From contig CAZPQM010000008.1 of NCBI GenBank assembly GCA_964588995.1, positions 1-64,000 on the forward strand: DNA of 64,000 nt, in the 5' to 3' direction. Shown one piece after another: positions 42,618-51,467 of the stretch. The notes under the pieces were generated by a model. It made no database searches. It saw only the letters and a program-made list of their open reading frames with translations, and had not been told where the DNA came from. The position numbers and the translations under genes were made by a program. The DNA comes from CAZPQM01 sp964588995. GTDB taxonomy: Bacteria; Pseudomonadota; Alphaproteobacteria; Rickettsiales; UBA8987. Numbering within the stretch: position 1 is the first letter of the stretch; every line of letters starts with the position of its first letter.

Positions 42618-43220
42618 ATGAAGGCCTACCGTTTTACCCGCGATGCACTCTTATACCGTCTGAAGCACGGGCGGTGGTCACAATCCCATCTCGCAAAAGC
42701 GTTCAAGGCGCCCGAAGCACTGCACATACTCGATACAACGGCAGGCTATGGCGAGGATGCTTTTATACTTGCATCACTAGGACATAGGCTCACCCTGCTC
42801 GAGCGCAATGAGACGGTCTATCAGGCACTACAAACCGCCATACAGGAGGCCGGGCAGCACCCTGTAACCGCGCCGATTGTCGCGCGAATGACCCTTCACC
42901 GTGCCGATGCGATGGAATATATAAAAACATGCAAGGAGTTTGACGCGATGTACCTCGACCCAATGTTCCCACACTCGACGAAGTCAGCGTTGGTGAAGCA
43001 AAAAATGCGGGACTTACGCGAAACCGTGGGTGCAGATCAGGATGCAGACGCCTTATTGCCGCTTGCAGTCAGCAAAGCCCGCTATCGCGTAGTCGTTAAG
43101 CGCCCGGCAAAGGCACCGCACCTCAATCAGCAAACGCCGGATCACATGATTAAGGGGAAAAGCAACCGCTACGATATCTATATCAACCGGTCTTTCCGGC
43201 ATCAATCAGCGGACAAATAG
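42618..43220 (+). CDS. rsmJ: 16S rRNA (guanine-1516-N2) methyltransferase
   Basis: This is a SAM-dependent methyltransferase of the RsmJ family that modifies G1516 of 16S rRNA. The 200-residue protein has HILDTTAGYGEDAFILASLG (SAM loop), LLERN, MYLDPMFPHSTKSALVKQKMR (the characteristic DPMFPH catalytic block), DADALL and RVVVKRPAKAPHL. It is slightly shorter than E. coli RsmJ at the N-terminus. The start lies 8 bases past a terminator T-run, with no Shine-Dalgarno, so it may be read from leaky transcription or as a near-leaderless message. Its end overlaps convergent maf by 19 bp. Confidence 0.88.
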   Translation: MKAYRFTRDALLYRLKHGRWSQSHLAKAFKAPEALHILDTTAGYGEDAFILASLGHRLTLLERNETVYQALQTAIQEAGQHPVTAPIVARMTLHRADAMEYIKTCKEFDAMYLDPMFPHSTKSALVKQKMRDLRETVGADQDADALLPLAVSKARYRVVVKRPAKAPHLNQQTPDHMIKGKSNRYDIYINRSFRHQSADK

Positions 43221-43813
43221 AGCACGTTCTGCTCATGCAGCCAGGCGAGCAACGGCATCATCGGCATGCCGTAAACCGTATCTGCATCCCCTTCCACCTT
43301 GGAAAAAAGATGGACACCGTACGACTCGAACTTATAGGCACCGCAGCTGTGAATCGGCTCATCCGCCTCCACATAGAGCGTGATTTCCTCATCGGTCAGT
43401 GGTCGCATGGTTAACCGGGCCACATCAACCGCATCCCATAATTTTTCACCTGCCTTATAGACTGCGACCGCGCTCGTCTGCTGATGCGTTTTGCCACGCA
43501 GTTTATGCAATTGCCGAATCGCATTTTCTGTTGTGCCGGGCTTGCTGAGAATCTCGCCCTCGATCGAACAAATCTGATCACTACCAATCACCAATGATTC
43601 CGGCAGAATCTGTGAAACCGATCCGGCCTTAGCCGCCGCCAGTAATAAGGCTTGCGCATCCAAAGGCTGGTCTCCCGCTTCGCCGCGGATCGCCACTTCG
43701 TCAATATTGGCGGGCATTATTTCATTTGGGATGCTTAAGTAAGAGAGCATCGCCGCCCGAATTTCGGACTTTGATGCCAGTACGATAGATTCACGGGAGC
43801 GGATGTTAAGCAT
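43202..43813 (-). CDS. maf: Maf-like nucleotide pyrophosphatase
   Basis: Maf proteins hydrolyse non-canonical or modified nucleoside triphosphates and influence septation. The roughly 203-residue protein has the N-terminal IVLASKSEIRAAML (family LASxSPRR loop, partly changed), PANIDE, the catalytic-Asp segment VIGSDQIC, SKPGTTENAIRQLHKLRGKTH, and the C-terminal GAYKFESYGVHLFSKVEGD. GAGGATGT ahead of the ATG at 43811-43813 decides that start over a TTG ten codons upstream. It ends within the convergent rsmJ. Confidence 0.85.
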   Translation of the reverse strand: MLNIRSRESIVLASKSEIRAAMLSYLSIPNEIMPANIDEVAIRGEAGDQPLDAQALLLAAAKAGSVSQILPESLVIGSDQICSIEGEILSKPGTTENAIRQLHKLRGKTHQQTSAVAVYKAGEKLWDAVDVARLTMRPLTDEEITLYVEADEPIHSCGAYKFESYGVHLFSKVEGDADTVYGMPMMPLLAWLHEQNVLYLSAD

Positions 43814-43852
43814 GCCACATCCTCTACCATAGGATGCCAACACTGCAAAGAA

Positions 43853-44494
43853 TTAAGCGCCAAAAGGCAATTTTTGGGCGATCAACTGATAGATCCGCTC
43901 TTCCATATGCGGATCGGTTTTAAACACACCCGTCATGGTTTTGGTCACCGTGCTCGTCGTCGGGTTATGAATGCCGCGAGTGGTCATGCATTGGTGGAAA
44001 GCGTCAATAATGACTGCAACACCCTTGGGTTTCAGCACTTCTTCCATCGTGTTAGCTATCTGTGCGGTCATGGTTTCCTGCGTTTGCAACCGCTTGGCAT
44101 AAATCTCCAGCACGCGGCCGATTTTGCTGATACCAACAACACGCTCATTGGGCAGATAAGCAATATGCGCCTGCCCGATGATGGGAACCATGTGATGCTC
44201 GCAGTGGCTTTCAAAGCGCATATTTTTGAGCAGCACGATATCATCATACCCTTCCACATCTTCGAAGGTGCGTGAAAGCACGGCTTTCGGATCTACCTCA
44301 TAACCTTTGAAAAATTCTTTATATGCCTGTGCAACGCGCTTAGGCGTATCAATCAGCCCTTCTCTTTCAGGGTTGTCGCCGGCATACGCTATCAGCGTAC
44401 GTACGGCTTCCATGGCCTCTTCTTTGGTGGGTGCTTCAGTCATGCGTTTTCGCGTGTCCGTGGTGAGTTCCGATTGGGGGGTTTTCTTTAACAT
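43853..44494 (-). CDS. folE: GTP cyclohydrolase I
   Basis: This enzyme converts GTP to dihydroneopterin triphosphate, the first step of tetrahydrofolate synthesis. The 213 residues include EGLIDTPKRVAQAYKEFF, the zinc-binding SHCEHHMVPI (Cys and His ligands), VVGISKIGR, RLQTQETMTAQIA, and HQCMTTRGI with the second Cys. All expected catalytic residues are present. AAAGGTAGCC ahead of the ATG is a good ribosome-binding site. It lies 39 bp upstream of maf on the same strand. Confidence 0.97.
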   Translation of the reverse strand: MLKKTPQSELTTDTRKRMTEAPTKEEAMEAVRTLIAYAGDNPEREGLIDTPKRVAQAYKEFFKGYEVDPKAVLSRTFEDVEGYDDIVLLKNMRFESHCEHHMVPIIGQAHIAYLPNERVVGISKIGRVLEIYAKRLQTQETMTAQIANTMEEVLKPKGVAVIIDAFHQCMTTRGIHNPTTSTVTKTMTGVFKTDPHMEERIYQLIAQKLPFGA

Positions 44495-44708
44495 TGGCTA
44501 CCTTTCAGCTATCAGTAGTCCTATAAATGCGAAGCGCATATACAGGATAACAGGTCTGTTTTCAAGTTATATCTCCTTTCGCGATATTGATGTTAAAGTT
44601 ACATTTATGCGGAAAAAGCGGATCGGGCCTTTACTTTCGTATAATGGCATTGCAAATCAAGCGTATCCGGCTTATCAACGTTCCAAGGCGGATAAGTACG
44701 GAGGTTTT

Positions 44709-45185
44709 ATGAGTGCGTGGTCACATTTTCGTTACTGGTTTTTACTGATCTTGCTGGGAGTAGGCGTGCTGCTCGCTGCGACCAAGCTTCAGGCGCACCC
44801 GGGGCATGACCATGGCAGCATAGCTGCGCCGGCTGATGTTGCTGCGCCACCTGCCGATGCAACGGTAACCGAGAGCGGTTTAGCCTCCAAAGTATTGGAG
44901 CAGGGCACCGGCAGCGAACGTCCGGATGCGAACAGCACGGTTCGCGTTCATTATACCGGCTGGACGACCGACGGTAAGATGTTTGATAGCTCGGTTGCCC
45001 GCGGCCAGCCAATTGCCTTTAACCTGCAGCAGGTGATTGCCGGCTGGACCGAAGGCGTCCAGCTCATGGTTGAAGGGGAAAAACGCCGCTTATGGATTCC
45101 CGAAAACCTCGCCTATAAAGGCCGCCCCGGCGCGCCGGCCGGTATGCTGGTGTTTGATGTCGAGCTGCTGGACATTCTGGATTAA
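44709..45185 (+). CDS. Periplasmic FKBP-type peptidyl-prolyl isomerase
   Basis: The 158-residue protein has an N-terminal signal or anchor helix (about 8-28), a His-rich stretch HPGHDHG that could bind metal, a Pro/Ala linker, and one FKBP domain (about 55-158): VRVHYTGWTTDGKMFDSSVARG, FNLQQVIAGWTEGVQLMVEGEKRRLWIP, and LVFDVELLDI. Key FKBP residues (Tyr, Phe-Asp, the Trp of the pocket floor) are retained, so it should be active. GGAGG 5 bases ahead fixes the ATG at 44709; a much longer in-frame extension upstream is spurious. Confidence 0.9.
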   Translation: MSAWSHFRYWFLLILLGVGVLLAATKLQAHPGHDHGSIAAPADVAAPPADATVTESGLASKVLEQGTGSERPDANSTVRVHYTGWTTDGKMFDSSVARGQPIAFNLQQVIAGWTEGVQLMVEGEKRRLWIPENLAYKGRPGAPAGMLVFDVELLDILD

Positions 45186-45197
45186 AGCGCCGATCGC

Positions 45198-45878
45198 TTA
45201 CTTTTCCAACTCATAGAGAAGAAAATAACTGCGATCACTGCCGCTCTTATTTTTCTGCTGATATCGCGTCGTGATATGCCCCTCCGGCGGGTTCAGCCAG
45301 TCGGCAGGACGCCTTGCCGTAAATCGAAACGGTTTTCGCTGCAGCATTTGCACACAGATCCATTCGAGATAGCCTTCATGATCGGTGGCAAGCTGCAAAA
45401 ATCCGCCCGGCCTGAGCGTTGCCTCCAGCAATGTCAGCAATGGCGGGTTGACGATGCGGCGCTTATGGTGTCTGGTTTTCGGCCAGGGATCAGGGAAGAG
45501 TATATATACACCGTCAAGATAATCATCCGGCAAACGCTCGAGCACCAGACGGGCATCCTCCTGCGTCAGTAGCACATTACTCAGCGCAAGATCATCGACC
45601 TTCTTCACCGCTCTCGCCATTCCCTCATCATACACCTCCGCACCGATGAAGAGACTGCCCGGCAGTTCGGCAGCACGGTTGACAAGATGTTCCCCCGCAC
45701 CGAAACCAATTTCGAAATAGATCGCCTCATAGCTGGTAGTAAGCGCCTCCCAGTCCGTATGCTCCGTAACGGCGTGGCGGGGCAACACGTCCTCCAGATA
45801 GTGCTTATGCGATGCTTTGAGGCCCCGCACCCGTGTACGGGCAAAAGAGGGCAAAAATCGGCGGCGGTTGTCATTCAT
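45198..45878 (-). CDS. trmB: tRNA (guanine-N7-)-methyltransferase
   Basis: TrmB methylates G46 in the variable loop of tRNAs. The roughly 226-residue protein has FEIGFGAGEHL (SAM loop), FIGAEVYDEGMARAVKK, the family motif LFPDPWPKTRHHKRRIV, and LATDHEGYLEW with TRYQQK near the C-terminus. I chose the ATG at 45876-45878 because the basic NDNRRRFLPSFARTRVRG sequence resembles family N-termini; a GTG six codons earlier is possible. It is convergent with the FKBP gene and divergent from fthC. Confidence 0.93.
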   Translation of the reverse strand: MNDNRRRFLPSFARTRVRGLKASHKHYLEDVLPRHAVTEHTDWEALTTSYEAIYFEIGFGAGEHLVNRAAELPGSLFIGAEVYDEGMARAVKKVDDLALSNVLLTQEDARLVLERLPDDYLDGVYILFPDPWPKTRHHKRRIVNPPLLTLLEATLRPGGFLQLATDHEGYLEWICVQMLQRKPFRFTARRPADWLNPPEGHITTRYQQKNKSGSDRSYFLLYELEK

Positions 45879-45916
45879 GGCTTTTCTTTTGACCACCGCA
45901 CCCGTAATGTCAAGCG

Positions 45917-46507
45917 ATGAATGCCGCGTTGAAAGAACAATTACGCACCGAAATGCGTGCCCGCCGCAAGGCAGTCCGGGAAGCAGACCGCCGTGAGGCC
46001 TCGCGCGCGGTTATTTCGCATTTTTTAGGCAATGTACCATTGGAAAAAACCGATATTATCGGCGGCTATTGGGCAGCCGGAAGCGAGCTGAATATGCGCT
46101 ATCTGCTGGAATGTCTGGAAGAGGAAGGCTACCAGCTCGCTTTACCACGCATCGTGGCCCATGAAAAACCGCTCGAATTTAAGCGCTACAAACGCGGTAA
46201 CACGTTGCATCAGTCGCTGACCTTTCGTATTGAGGAGCCCTCCAAACTGGCCGAAACCGTAATACCTAACGTGCTGATTACGCCGCTGCTCGCCTTTGAC
46301 AAGCGCGGCTATCGCCTCGGGCAGGGCGGCGGCTATTATGACCGTACGATTCTGCAGCTCCATACGCTGGAGGAAGTCACCAAGCGCGTTTTTACCGTGG
46401 GGGTTGGCTATAGCTTTCAGGAGGTGGAGCGCATACCGACCGATATTTACGATCAGCGGCTTGATTGCATTATCACCGAGGATGGTGTAGTGGTACCCCC
46501 GTCATGA
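45917..46507 (+). CDS. fthC: 5-formyltetrahydrofolate cyclo-ligase
   Basis: This enzyme uses ATP to turn 5-formyl-THF into 5,10-methenyl-THF. The 196-residue protein has an N-terminal Arg/Lys-rich helix (RTEMRARRKAVREADRR), DIIGGYWAAGSELNMRYLL, LALPRIV, VLITPLLAFDKRGYRLGQGGGYYDRTI (ATP/substrate glycine-rich signature) and YDQRLDCIITE. Its TGA overlaps the ATG of the next gene by four bases. A 6S RNA often lies next to this gene in other proteobacteria, but I see none here. Confidence 0.92.
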   Translation: MNAALKEQLRTEMRARRKAVREADRREASRAVISHFLGNVPLEKTDIIGGYWAAGSELNMRYLLECLEEEGYQLALPRIVAHEKPLEFKRYKRGNTLHQSLTFRIEEPSKLAETVIPNVLITPLLAFDKRGYRLGQGGGYYDRTILQLHTLEEVTKRVFTVGVGYSFQEVERIPTDIYDQRLDCIITEDGVVVPPS

Positions 46508-47310
46508 AAATTCTCTTCTGCGGTGATGTTGTAGGTCGATCGGGCCGGGCCGTCATCAAAAAACACCTGAATGCGTTGCGAACCAAGCACGCGCTGGACG
46601 CTGTCATCGTCAATGGTGAGAATGCCGCCAGCGGCTTTGGGCTTACCAAGAAAATCTGCGAAGGATTCCGCGAAGCGGGGGCGGATGTCATCACCGGGGG
46701 CGATCATTGCTTCGACCAAAAAGAGGTTATGCATTTCATCAATCACTATCCTGAACTGCTGCGCCCCGGTAACCTACCGGATAGCCTGCCCGGTGCGGGT
46801 GTGGGAGAATATACTATTCGAGGTAAAAAACTTGTCGTCGCCCATGTGCTCTGCCAGCTTTTTATGCGATACACGGTGGATCACCCGTTTCTCTGCCTTG
46901 ATAAGCTTTTAAAACCTTACGAGCTGGGTAAAAACGCGGATGCGATTATCGTTGATGTCCACGGAGAGGCCACGTCGGAGAAAATGGCCATCGGCCACTA
47001 TCTCGACGGGCGCGTTTCCATGGTGACCGGCTCGCATACGCATGTGCCAACGGCAGATGAGCAGATTCTCCCGGGTGGCACGGCCTATCAGACCGATGCT
47101 GGCATGTGTGGGGATTATAATTCGGTCATTGGTTTTAAGAAAGAGGTCAGCCTGCCCGGCTTTCTGCATAAGGTGCGCACGCAGAAGAACGAAGTCGCAA
47201 CCGGAGACGCGACCTTATGCGGCATCATTGTCGAAACGAACGAGGCGAGCGGGTTGGCGGAAAATGTCTATCCGGTGCGCGTCGGCGGCAGGTTAAGTAA
47301 AACGCCTTAA
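46504..47310 (+). CDS. ymdB: YmdB-family metallophosphoesterase
   Basis: The 268-residue protein belongs to the TIGR00282/YmdB family of dimetal phosphodiesterases, reported to hydrolyse cyclic nucleotides. Motifs in order are LFCGDVVGRSGR, IVNGENAASGFG, TGGDHCFDQKE, DVHGEATSEK, GSHTHVPTADEQILPGGTAYQTDAGMCG. The third block reads GDH, where many metallophosphoesterases have GNH. I chose the ATG at 46504, which overlaps the fthC stop by four bases and begins exactly at the metal motif. Confidence 0.9.
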   Translation: MKILFCGDVVGRSGRAVIKKHLNALRTKHALDAVIVNGENAASGFGLTKKICEGFREAGADVITGGDHCFDQKEVMHFINHYPELLRPGNLPDSLPGAGVGEYTIRGKKLVVAHVLCQLFMRYTVDHPFLCLDKLLKPYELGKNADAIIVDVHGEATSEKMAIGHYLDGRVSMVTGSHTHVPTADEQILPGGTAYQTDAGMCGDYNSVIGFKKEVSLPGFLHKVRTQKNEVATGDATLCGIIVETNEASGLAENVYPVRVGGRLSKTP

Positions 47311-47342
47311 AATCTTCTGCAGAAGTGCACTATGTAGTAGCC

Positions 47343-47495
47343 TCAAAAATCGTAGCACCTGCCGTCCTTTTCCCAGTCACCATACCGGGTCGGCTCTTTG
47401 CCTTTTGGGCCGCCGGTTTCTTCGGTTTCGTCCAGCACCTTTTTGGTAGCTTCGTCGAGCTTGTCGTAATCTTTCGGCTTATCTTTGGGGCTCAT
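47343..47495 (-). CDS. SdhAF4-like (DUF1674) assembly factor
   Basis: The 50-codon frame runs from ATG (47493-47495) to TGA (47343-47345). Its C-terminus, GGPKGKEPTRYGDWEKDGR, then CYDF, is the DUF1674/SDHAF4 signature (consensus GGPxGPEPTRYGDWE.KGRxxDF). In mitochondria this protein binds freshly flavinylated SdhA and guards it during complex II assembly; the bacterial role is presumed similar. Its first 17 bases overlap the end of the flippase gene. No sdh genes are in the window. Confidence 0.88.
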   Translation of the reverse strand: MSPKDKPKDYDKLDEATKKVLDETEETGGPKGKEPTRYGDWEKDGRCYDF

Positions 47496-48741
47496 GGATT
47501 GTCTCGCGTTTTTCGTTAAAGATGATCATGGCGGCTCCGAACATGGCGGCTATATTGGCGATCAGCCATGCCTGCGCCGCACCTTCTGCACCTTGATTCG
47601 GCACAAGCACCAAAGAAGTCACAATCAGCGTGACCGCGGAAATGACGGGAGGCAGCAAAATCACCCACCCCTGATACATCGCGGTGATCATCGAGTGAAA
47701 CAGCTGAAAACTACCGAAAAACACCAACCCGATCAGTAAGGTACGAAACACGGAAATCGAAGGGGTAAACGCCTCACCGAATACCAGCGTGACCAGCCAG
47801 GGCGCAATCAGATAGAAAACCCCTGCCGCACCTAATAGCAGCGTGCAGAGCATGATCGTCGCAATCGCCTTAAACTGGCGCCGTTCCTGGGGCGTCTTCA
47901 GCCTGACCAGATTCGGCACCGCATACATGCTGAACATGCGCGATAAGGTAGCCATCGCTTCGATAAATGCATAGGCGACGGCAAAATAACCGACCTGTTC
48001 CGCCGTGGTCTCCACCCCCATAATCAACACAACTGCATGCGACGCAAGCAATTGCGCGAGATTGGAAATATGATTGATCAGCATATAGGTTTTATGCCGC
48101 TTCGCCTGCGCTATCGCACCTTTGAGCGTGCCTTTATTACGATGCCGCAGGAAGTAAAATGCAATCGCAAATTTCACTACCACGGCTAGCATCAAGGCAA
48201 GTACGGCAGTAAACGGGGTGAGTCCTCCGATAAGAAACAGACCGCCGATCAGAAGCAGATTGCACAGCTTCTGCGACAGTATGACAATATTATACCCGCG
48301 CGCATGATGCAGCCCAACCAGTAGCGCGGCAAGCGCGTCCGCCGCCGCAAGCAACGGCACCCCCAGCAGGGCGATGAACAACGCAAGCGGCATGGTCTCC
48401 GCGATTGGATTAGTATGGGCAAAGCCGTAAAAGAGTGGCAGGACAAGCAGGCTCGAACCCCCGACCGCGAGCAGAGTCAGCAGGCGGTAATGATTCGCCG
48501 CATAAGGTTTTTCTGCCGCATAACGGCGGTTAAGATTCGTCGTTCCGAATTGGGTAAAAGCGGTTGCAATGATGTGCAGCGAGATCAGCCAGGACACCAT
48601 ACCGCGCCCGTCCGGCCCAAGCTCCCGCGCCAGAATTATCGAAACGACGAAACCAAGAAGAATGCCCGCACCGTTACTCGCCACCGAAGACGCCACCTGC
48701 TTAAAAAAACCGGTATGCTGAGTAAGGGTATCGCGTATCAT
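47479..48741 (-). CDS. Polysaccharide flippase (Wzx/MATE-like)
   Basis: The 420-residue integral membrane protein has about 12-14 helices in the pattern of the MOP superfamily: an N-terminal amphipathic helix, SNGAGILLGFVVSIILARELGPDGRG (the family's first helix and LG..G.G turn), and a C-terminal half with MFSMYAVPNLVRLK. Such proteins flip undecaprenyl-diphosphate-linked repeat units across the inner membrane. It lies 13 bp downstream of the Wzc-like gene on the same strand, in the export cluster. Confidence 0.85.
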   Translation of the reverse strand: MIRDTLTQHTGFFKQVASSVASNGAGILLGFVVSIILARELGPDGRGMVSWLISLHIIATAFTQFGTTNLNRRYAAEKPYAANHYRLLTLLAVGGSSLLVLPLFYGFAHTNPIAETMPLALFIALLGVPLLAAADALAALLVGLHHARGYNIVILSQKLCNLLLIGGLFLIGGLTPFTAVLALMLAVVVKFAIAFYFLRHRNKGTLKGAIAQAKRHKTYMLINHISNLAQLLASHAVVLIMGVETTAEQVGYFAVAYAFIEAMATLSRMFSMYAVPNLVRLKTPQERRQFKAIATIMLCTLLLGAAGVFYLIAPWLVTLVFGEAFTPSISVFRTLLIGLVFFGSFQLFHSMITAMYQGWVILLPPVISAVTLIVTSLVLVPNQGAEGAAQAWLIANIAAMFGAAMIIFNEKRETIHEPQR

Positions 48742-48754
48742 AAATTAGCTGCAG

Positions 48755-50887
48755 CTAGTCATTATAATAGGCTTTATAATCGCTGTAATAGGTGCCGATT
48801 TCGCCGTATTGCATACCCTGATATTTTTTCAGATCGACCCGGCTGATAATGGCCCCGGAGATATGCGCATCGTTCTTTCGTAAAATACTGATGGCTTTTT
48901 TTACCACATTACGCCGCGTTTTTCCCCAGCGCGCCAGGAACAGCACCGTATCGGCAATGCGAGTGAGTATGACAGTATCGGATAGTGCCATGACGGGCGG
49001 CGCATCGATAATAATCAGGTCATAATGATGTTTCAGCGCCTCTAAAAACGCTTCCATACGCCCGGAGCGCAAGAGCTCGCGGGAATAGGGCGTATTACCC
49101 GGCGCGGTAACATAATGCAGGCCTGACGCCTCGTCCATCTGCACCGTCTCCTCATAGCTCGCTTTTTCTTCAAGAATATCTTTCAACGTCAAAGAAGCGT
49201 CACTCTGAAAAATCTCGGCTACCGTAGGCAACCGGAAATCGCAATCGAGCAGGACGATTTTCATCTTCGAACGTGCCGCGAGGCGGGCAAGCGATACGGC
49301 AAATACTGACTTCCCTTCCTGGGTTCCGCTGGAGGTCACCATCACGGTTTTCGCCTCTTTTTCTTTTCCTTCTGCCGTTACGATCGGCTTATCGAGCTCG
49401 GTCAATACAGCACGCAAACTCTCCGCGAAAGACGATGTCAGGTGCTGAATCGCATAATCCGTCACCTGTCTGCGGGTTTTGATTTTGCGCTTCTTGAGCT
49501 CCGGAAATAAGGTCAGGGTTGGCAGCCCGGTGATGGTCTCCAGCTGTTCTTCATTGCGCACGACAGCGTCGAGTATGTCATGCAAAAAGGCGAGCACCAG
49601 CCCGGCCAGCGTGCCGAGCACCAGCCCGAGCAGCAGGATAATTTTCTTACTGGGCCAGGAGGGCTTAAACGGTATTTCCGCGTAGGAGGAAATACGTGCA
49701 TCGTAATTGACCGCATCCGGCTGCTGCGAGGTTTCCTTGTAGCGGGTCAGAAAAGCTTCATAGACCGCCGTATTCGCATCAAGTTCACGCTGCAATTCCG
49801 CGAGCTTTACCTCCGCCCGTCCGGACAGGCCCAGCTTTTGCTCAAGCTCCGTTAGTTTCTCCCGTAAGGTCGCTTCATTAATACGCGCGCGCTTTACTTC
49901 ATTCTCCAGACTGCGCGTAATATTATCGATCTCCGTCGCTATTTTTCCCCGGATGGAGGCGAGTTCCGCCTCCACCTGCTGTATTTCCGGATGCCGTGCA
50001 CCATAACGGCTGCTCAAATCGGAACGCATGCGCCGCACTTCGGCTTCCTGCACCTTGAGTTGCTGAATAATACCGGAATTAACTACCTCGGGGATGGATT
50101 CGACATTCATCCCTTCCGTGGCCTGTTGGTATTTGGCTTCTGCGGTCACGCGCTCTTTCTGTGCGATGGTCAGCTGGGTATTTAATTCCTGCAACTGCGT
50201 ATCGCTGACCGTTTGCCCGTCCAGTTCGAGGAGGTCGTTAGCCTCGCGATATTCCTGCACCGCTTTGGCCGAGGCTTCGACCCGTTCGCGTAGTTCGTTA
50301 ATACGCTGATTCAGCCAGATATTCGCCTGATCGGTGACATTGAGCTTACTCTCCTGTTGCATGTCAATGAATTCTTTCGCTACCGCGTTTGCTATGCCCG
50401 CCGCATGATCCGGGTTGGGCGAAGTATAGCGGATCAGCACCGTGTAGGATTTCGGCTTACGCGACACGGTCAGGTTGTTGCGAACGGCGCGCACAACCAG
50501 TTGCCGTTTATAACGTTCAAGCTGTTCCTCATTCCGCCCTTCCGGATCGGGGTCGAACTGGAATTCCGAAAATTCCATCAGCCCGTAGCGCTTGACGATA
50601 CGGCGGACCAATTCGCGCGAGCTGATCAAATCCACCTCGCTTTGTATAACTGATTCATCCGGGGCACCCCCGGTCAGAAGCGATTGCACATCCACCACCG
50701 GCTGATTGCGCACATTGAACTGCATCAGCACTTCCGAGGTATAGACTTTGGGCGTGACCGACAGGTAAATATAGCCAAGCAACAACCCTGCAAACAGGCA
50801 GAGGAGTATGAGGTAGCGGTGCCGCTTGATACTGGTAAATATCGTCGAAAGGGCCACTTCCTCGAAGAACGTATTCTGTTGGCTCAT
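48755..50887 (-). CDS. Wzz/Wzc-type chain-length regulator and BY-kinase
   Basis: The 710-residue inner-membrane protein controls export and length of a surface polysaccharide. It has a first membrane helix (about 26-46), a large periplasmic coiled-coil domain with Wzz and GNVR segments (to about 420), a second membrane helix (about 428-448), and a cytoplasmic tyrosine kinase. Kinase motifs are Walker A SSGTQEGKS, Walker A' VLLDCDFRLP and Walker B LIIIDAPPV. The C-terminal tail is Tyr-rich (YQGMQYGEIGTYYSDYKAYY), the usual autophosphorylation cluster. It is preceded by the Wza-like lipoprotein (12 bp) and followed by the flippase. Confidence 0.93.
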   Translation of the reverse strand: MSQQNTFFEEVALSTIFTSIKRHRYLILLCLFAGLLLGYIYLSVTPKVYTSEVLMQFNVRNQPVVDVQSLLTGGAPDESVIQSEVDLISSRELVRRIVKRYGLMEFSEFQFDPDPEGRNEEQLERYKRQLVVRAVRNNLTVSRKPKSYTVLIRYTSPNPDHAAGIANAVAKEFIDMQQESKLNVTDQANIWLNQRINELRERVEASAKAVQEYREANDLLELDGQTVSDTQLQELNTQLTIAQKERVTAEAKYQQATEGMNVESIPEVVNSGIIQQLKVQEAEVRRMRSDLSSRYGARHPEIQQVEAELASIRGKIATEIDNITRSLENEVKRARINEATLREKLTELEQKLGLSGRAEVKLAELQRELDANTAVYEAFLTRYKETSQQPDAVNYDARISSYAEIPFKPSWPSKKIILLLGLVLGTLAGLVLAFLHDILDAVVRNEEQLETITGLPTLTLFPELKKRKIKTRRQVTDYAIQHLTSSFAESLRAVLTELDKPIVTAEGKEKEAKTVMVTSSGTQEGKSVFAVSLARLAARSKMKIVLLDCDFRLPTVAEIFQSDASLTLKDILEEKASYEETVQMDEASGLHYVTAPGNTPYSRELLRSGRMEAFLEALKHHYDLIIIDAPPVMALSDTVILTRIADTVLFLARWGKTRRNVVKKAISILRKNDAHISGAIISRVDLKKYQGMQYGEIGTYYSDYKAYYND

Positions 50888-50899
50888 AGAATTGGCCTT

Positions 50900-51460
50900 T
50901 TAAAAAAAGCGCTCTTTAATAATGATAGTATCGCCGGGAAGCACCAGGGCGGCCTCATCCCCCTGATAAGTGTTACCCCGTCGCTTGATCAGCGGTTTAT
51001 TCTCTTTTGCGCGGTAGGTATAGCCACCGGCAAGCGCAACCGCATTAATGACATTCATGCCCGTCGTATACGGGTAGCCACCGGGTTCATTCACCTCGCC
51101 CATAATATAAAACTGCCGGAAGTCTGATACTTCGATGTTGACGCGCGGCTCCCTCAAATAACCTGATGCCAGCGTGTTACGTATGGCCATCTCGGCCTCG
51201 GAAATAGTCTTCCCGTCGAGGTTAATCTGCCCCATCAGCGGGATGGATACGAAGCCCCTCCCATCGACCACATATTCCCCGGAAATATTCTCCTCACCGA
51301 AGACGGTCAGCTTGACTTTATCGCCGGGGCTGAGCCGGTACTGCGCCTGCAGCTCAAAAGCCTCCTGTATGTTGCTTTCGCTGAGATACATTACCTCTTC
51401 ACCGCACGCGCTGATGAACAATAAGCAGGCAAAACAGATGATTAAATGACGTAATTTCAT
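50900..51460 (-). CDS. Short Wza-like polysaccharide export lipoprotein
   Basis: The 186-residue lipoprotein has a signal peptide with lipobox FISAC (Cys at about 19), a polysaccharide-export (Poly_export) domain from YRLSPGDKVKLTVFGEENISGEY to about 110, and an SLBB-type segment (FYIMGEVNEPGGYPYTTGMNVINAVALAGGYT). It is far shorter than E. coli Wza (about 380) and lacks the C-terminal amphipathic helix that forms Wza's own pore. It probably works with the adjacent outer-membrane barrel. It starts 7 bp after that gene ends. Confidence 0.9.
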   Translation of the reverse strand: MKLRHLIICFACLLFISACGEEVMYLSESNIQEAFELQAQYRLSPGDKVKLTVFGEENISGEYVVDGRGFVSIPLMGQINLDGKTISEAEMAIRNTLASGYLREPRVNIEVSDFRQFYIMGEVNEPGGYPYTTGMNVINAVALAGGYTYRAKENKPLIKRRGNTYQGDEAALVLPGDTIIIKERFF

Positions 51461-51467
51461 TTCATAC

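Noticed and set aside
44307..44708. N-terminal extension of the FKBP gene running into folE
   Set aside because: The extension is antisense to folE; the GGAGG-preceded ATG at 44709 and the signal-like helix fit the true start.
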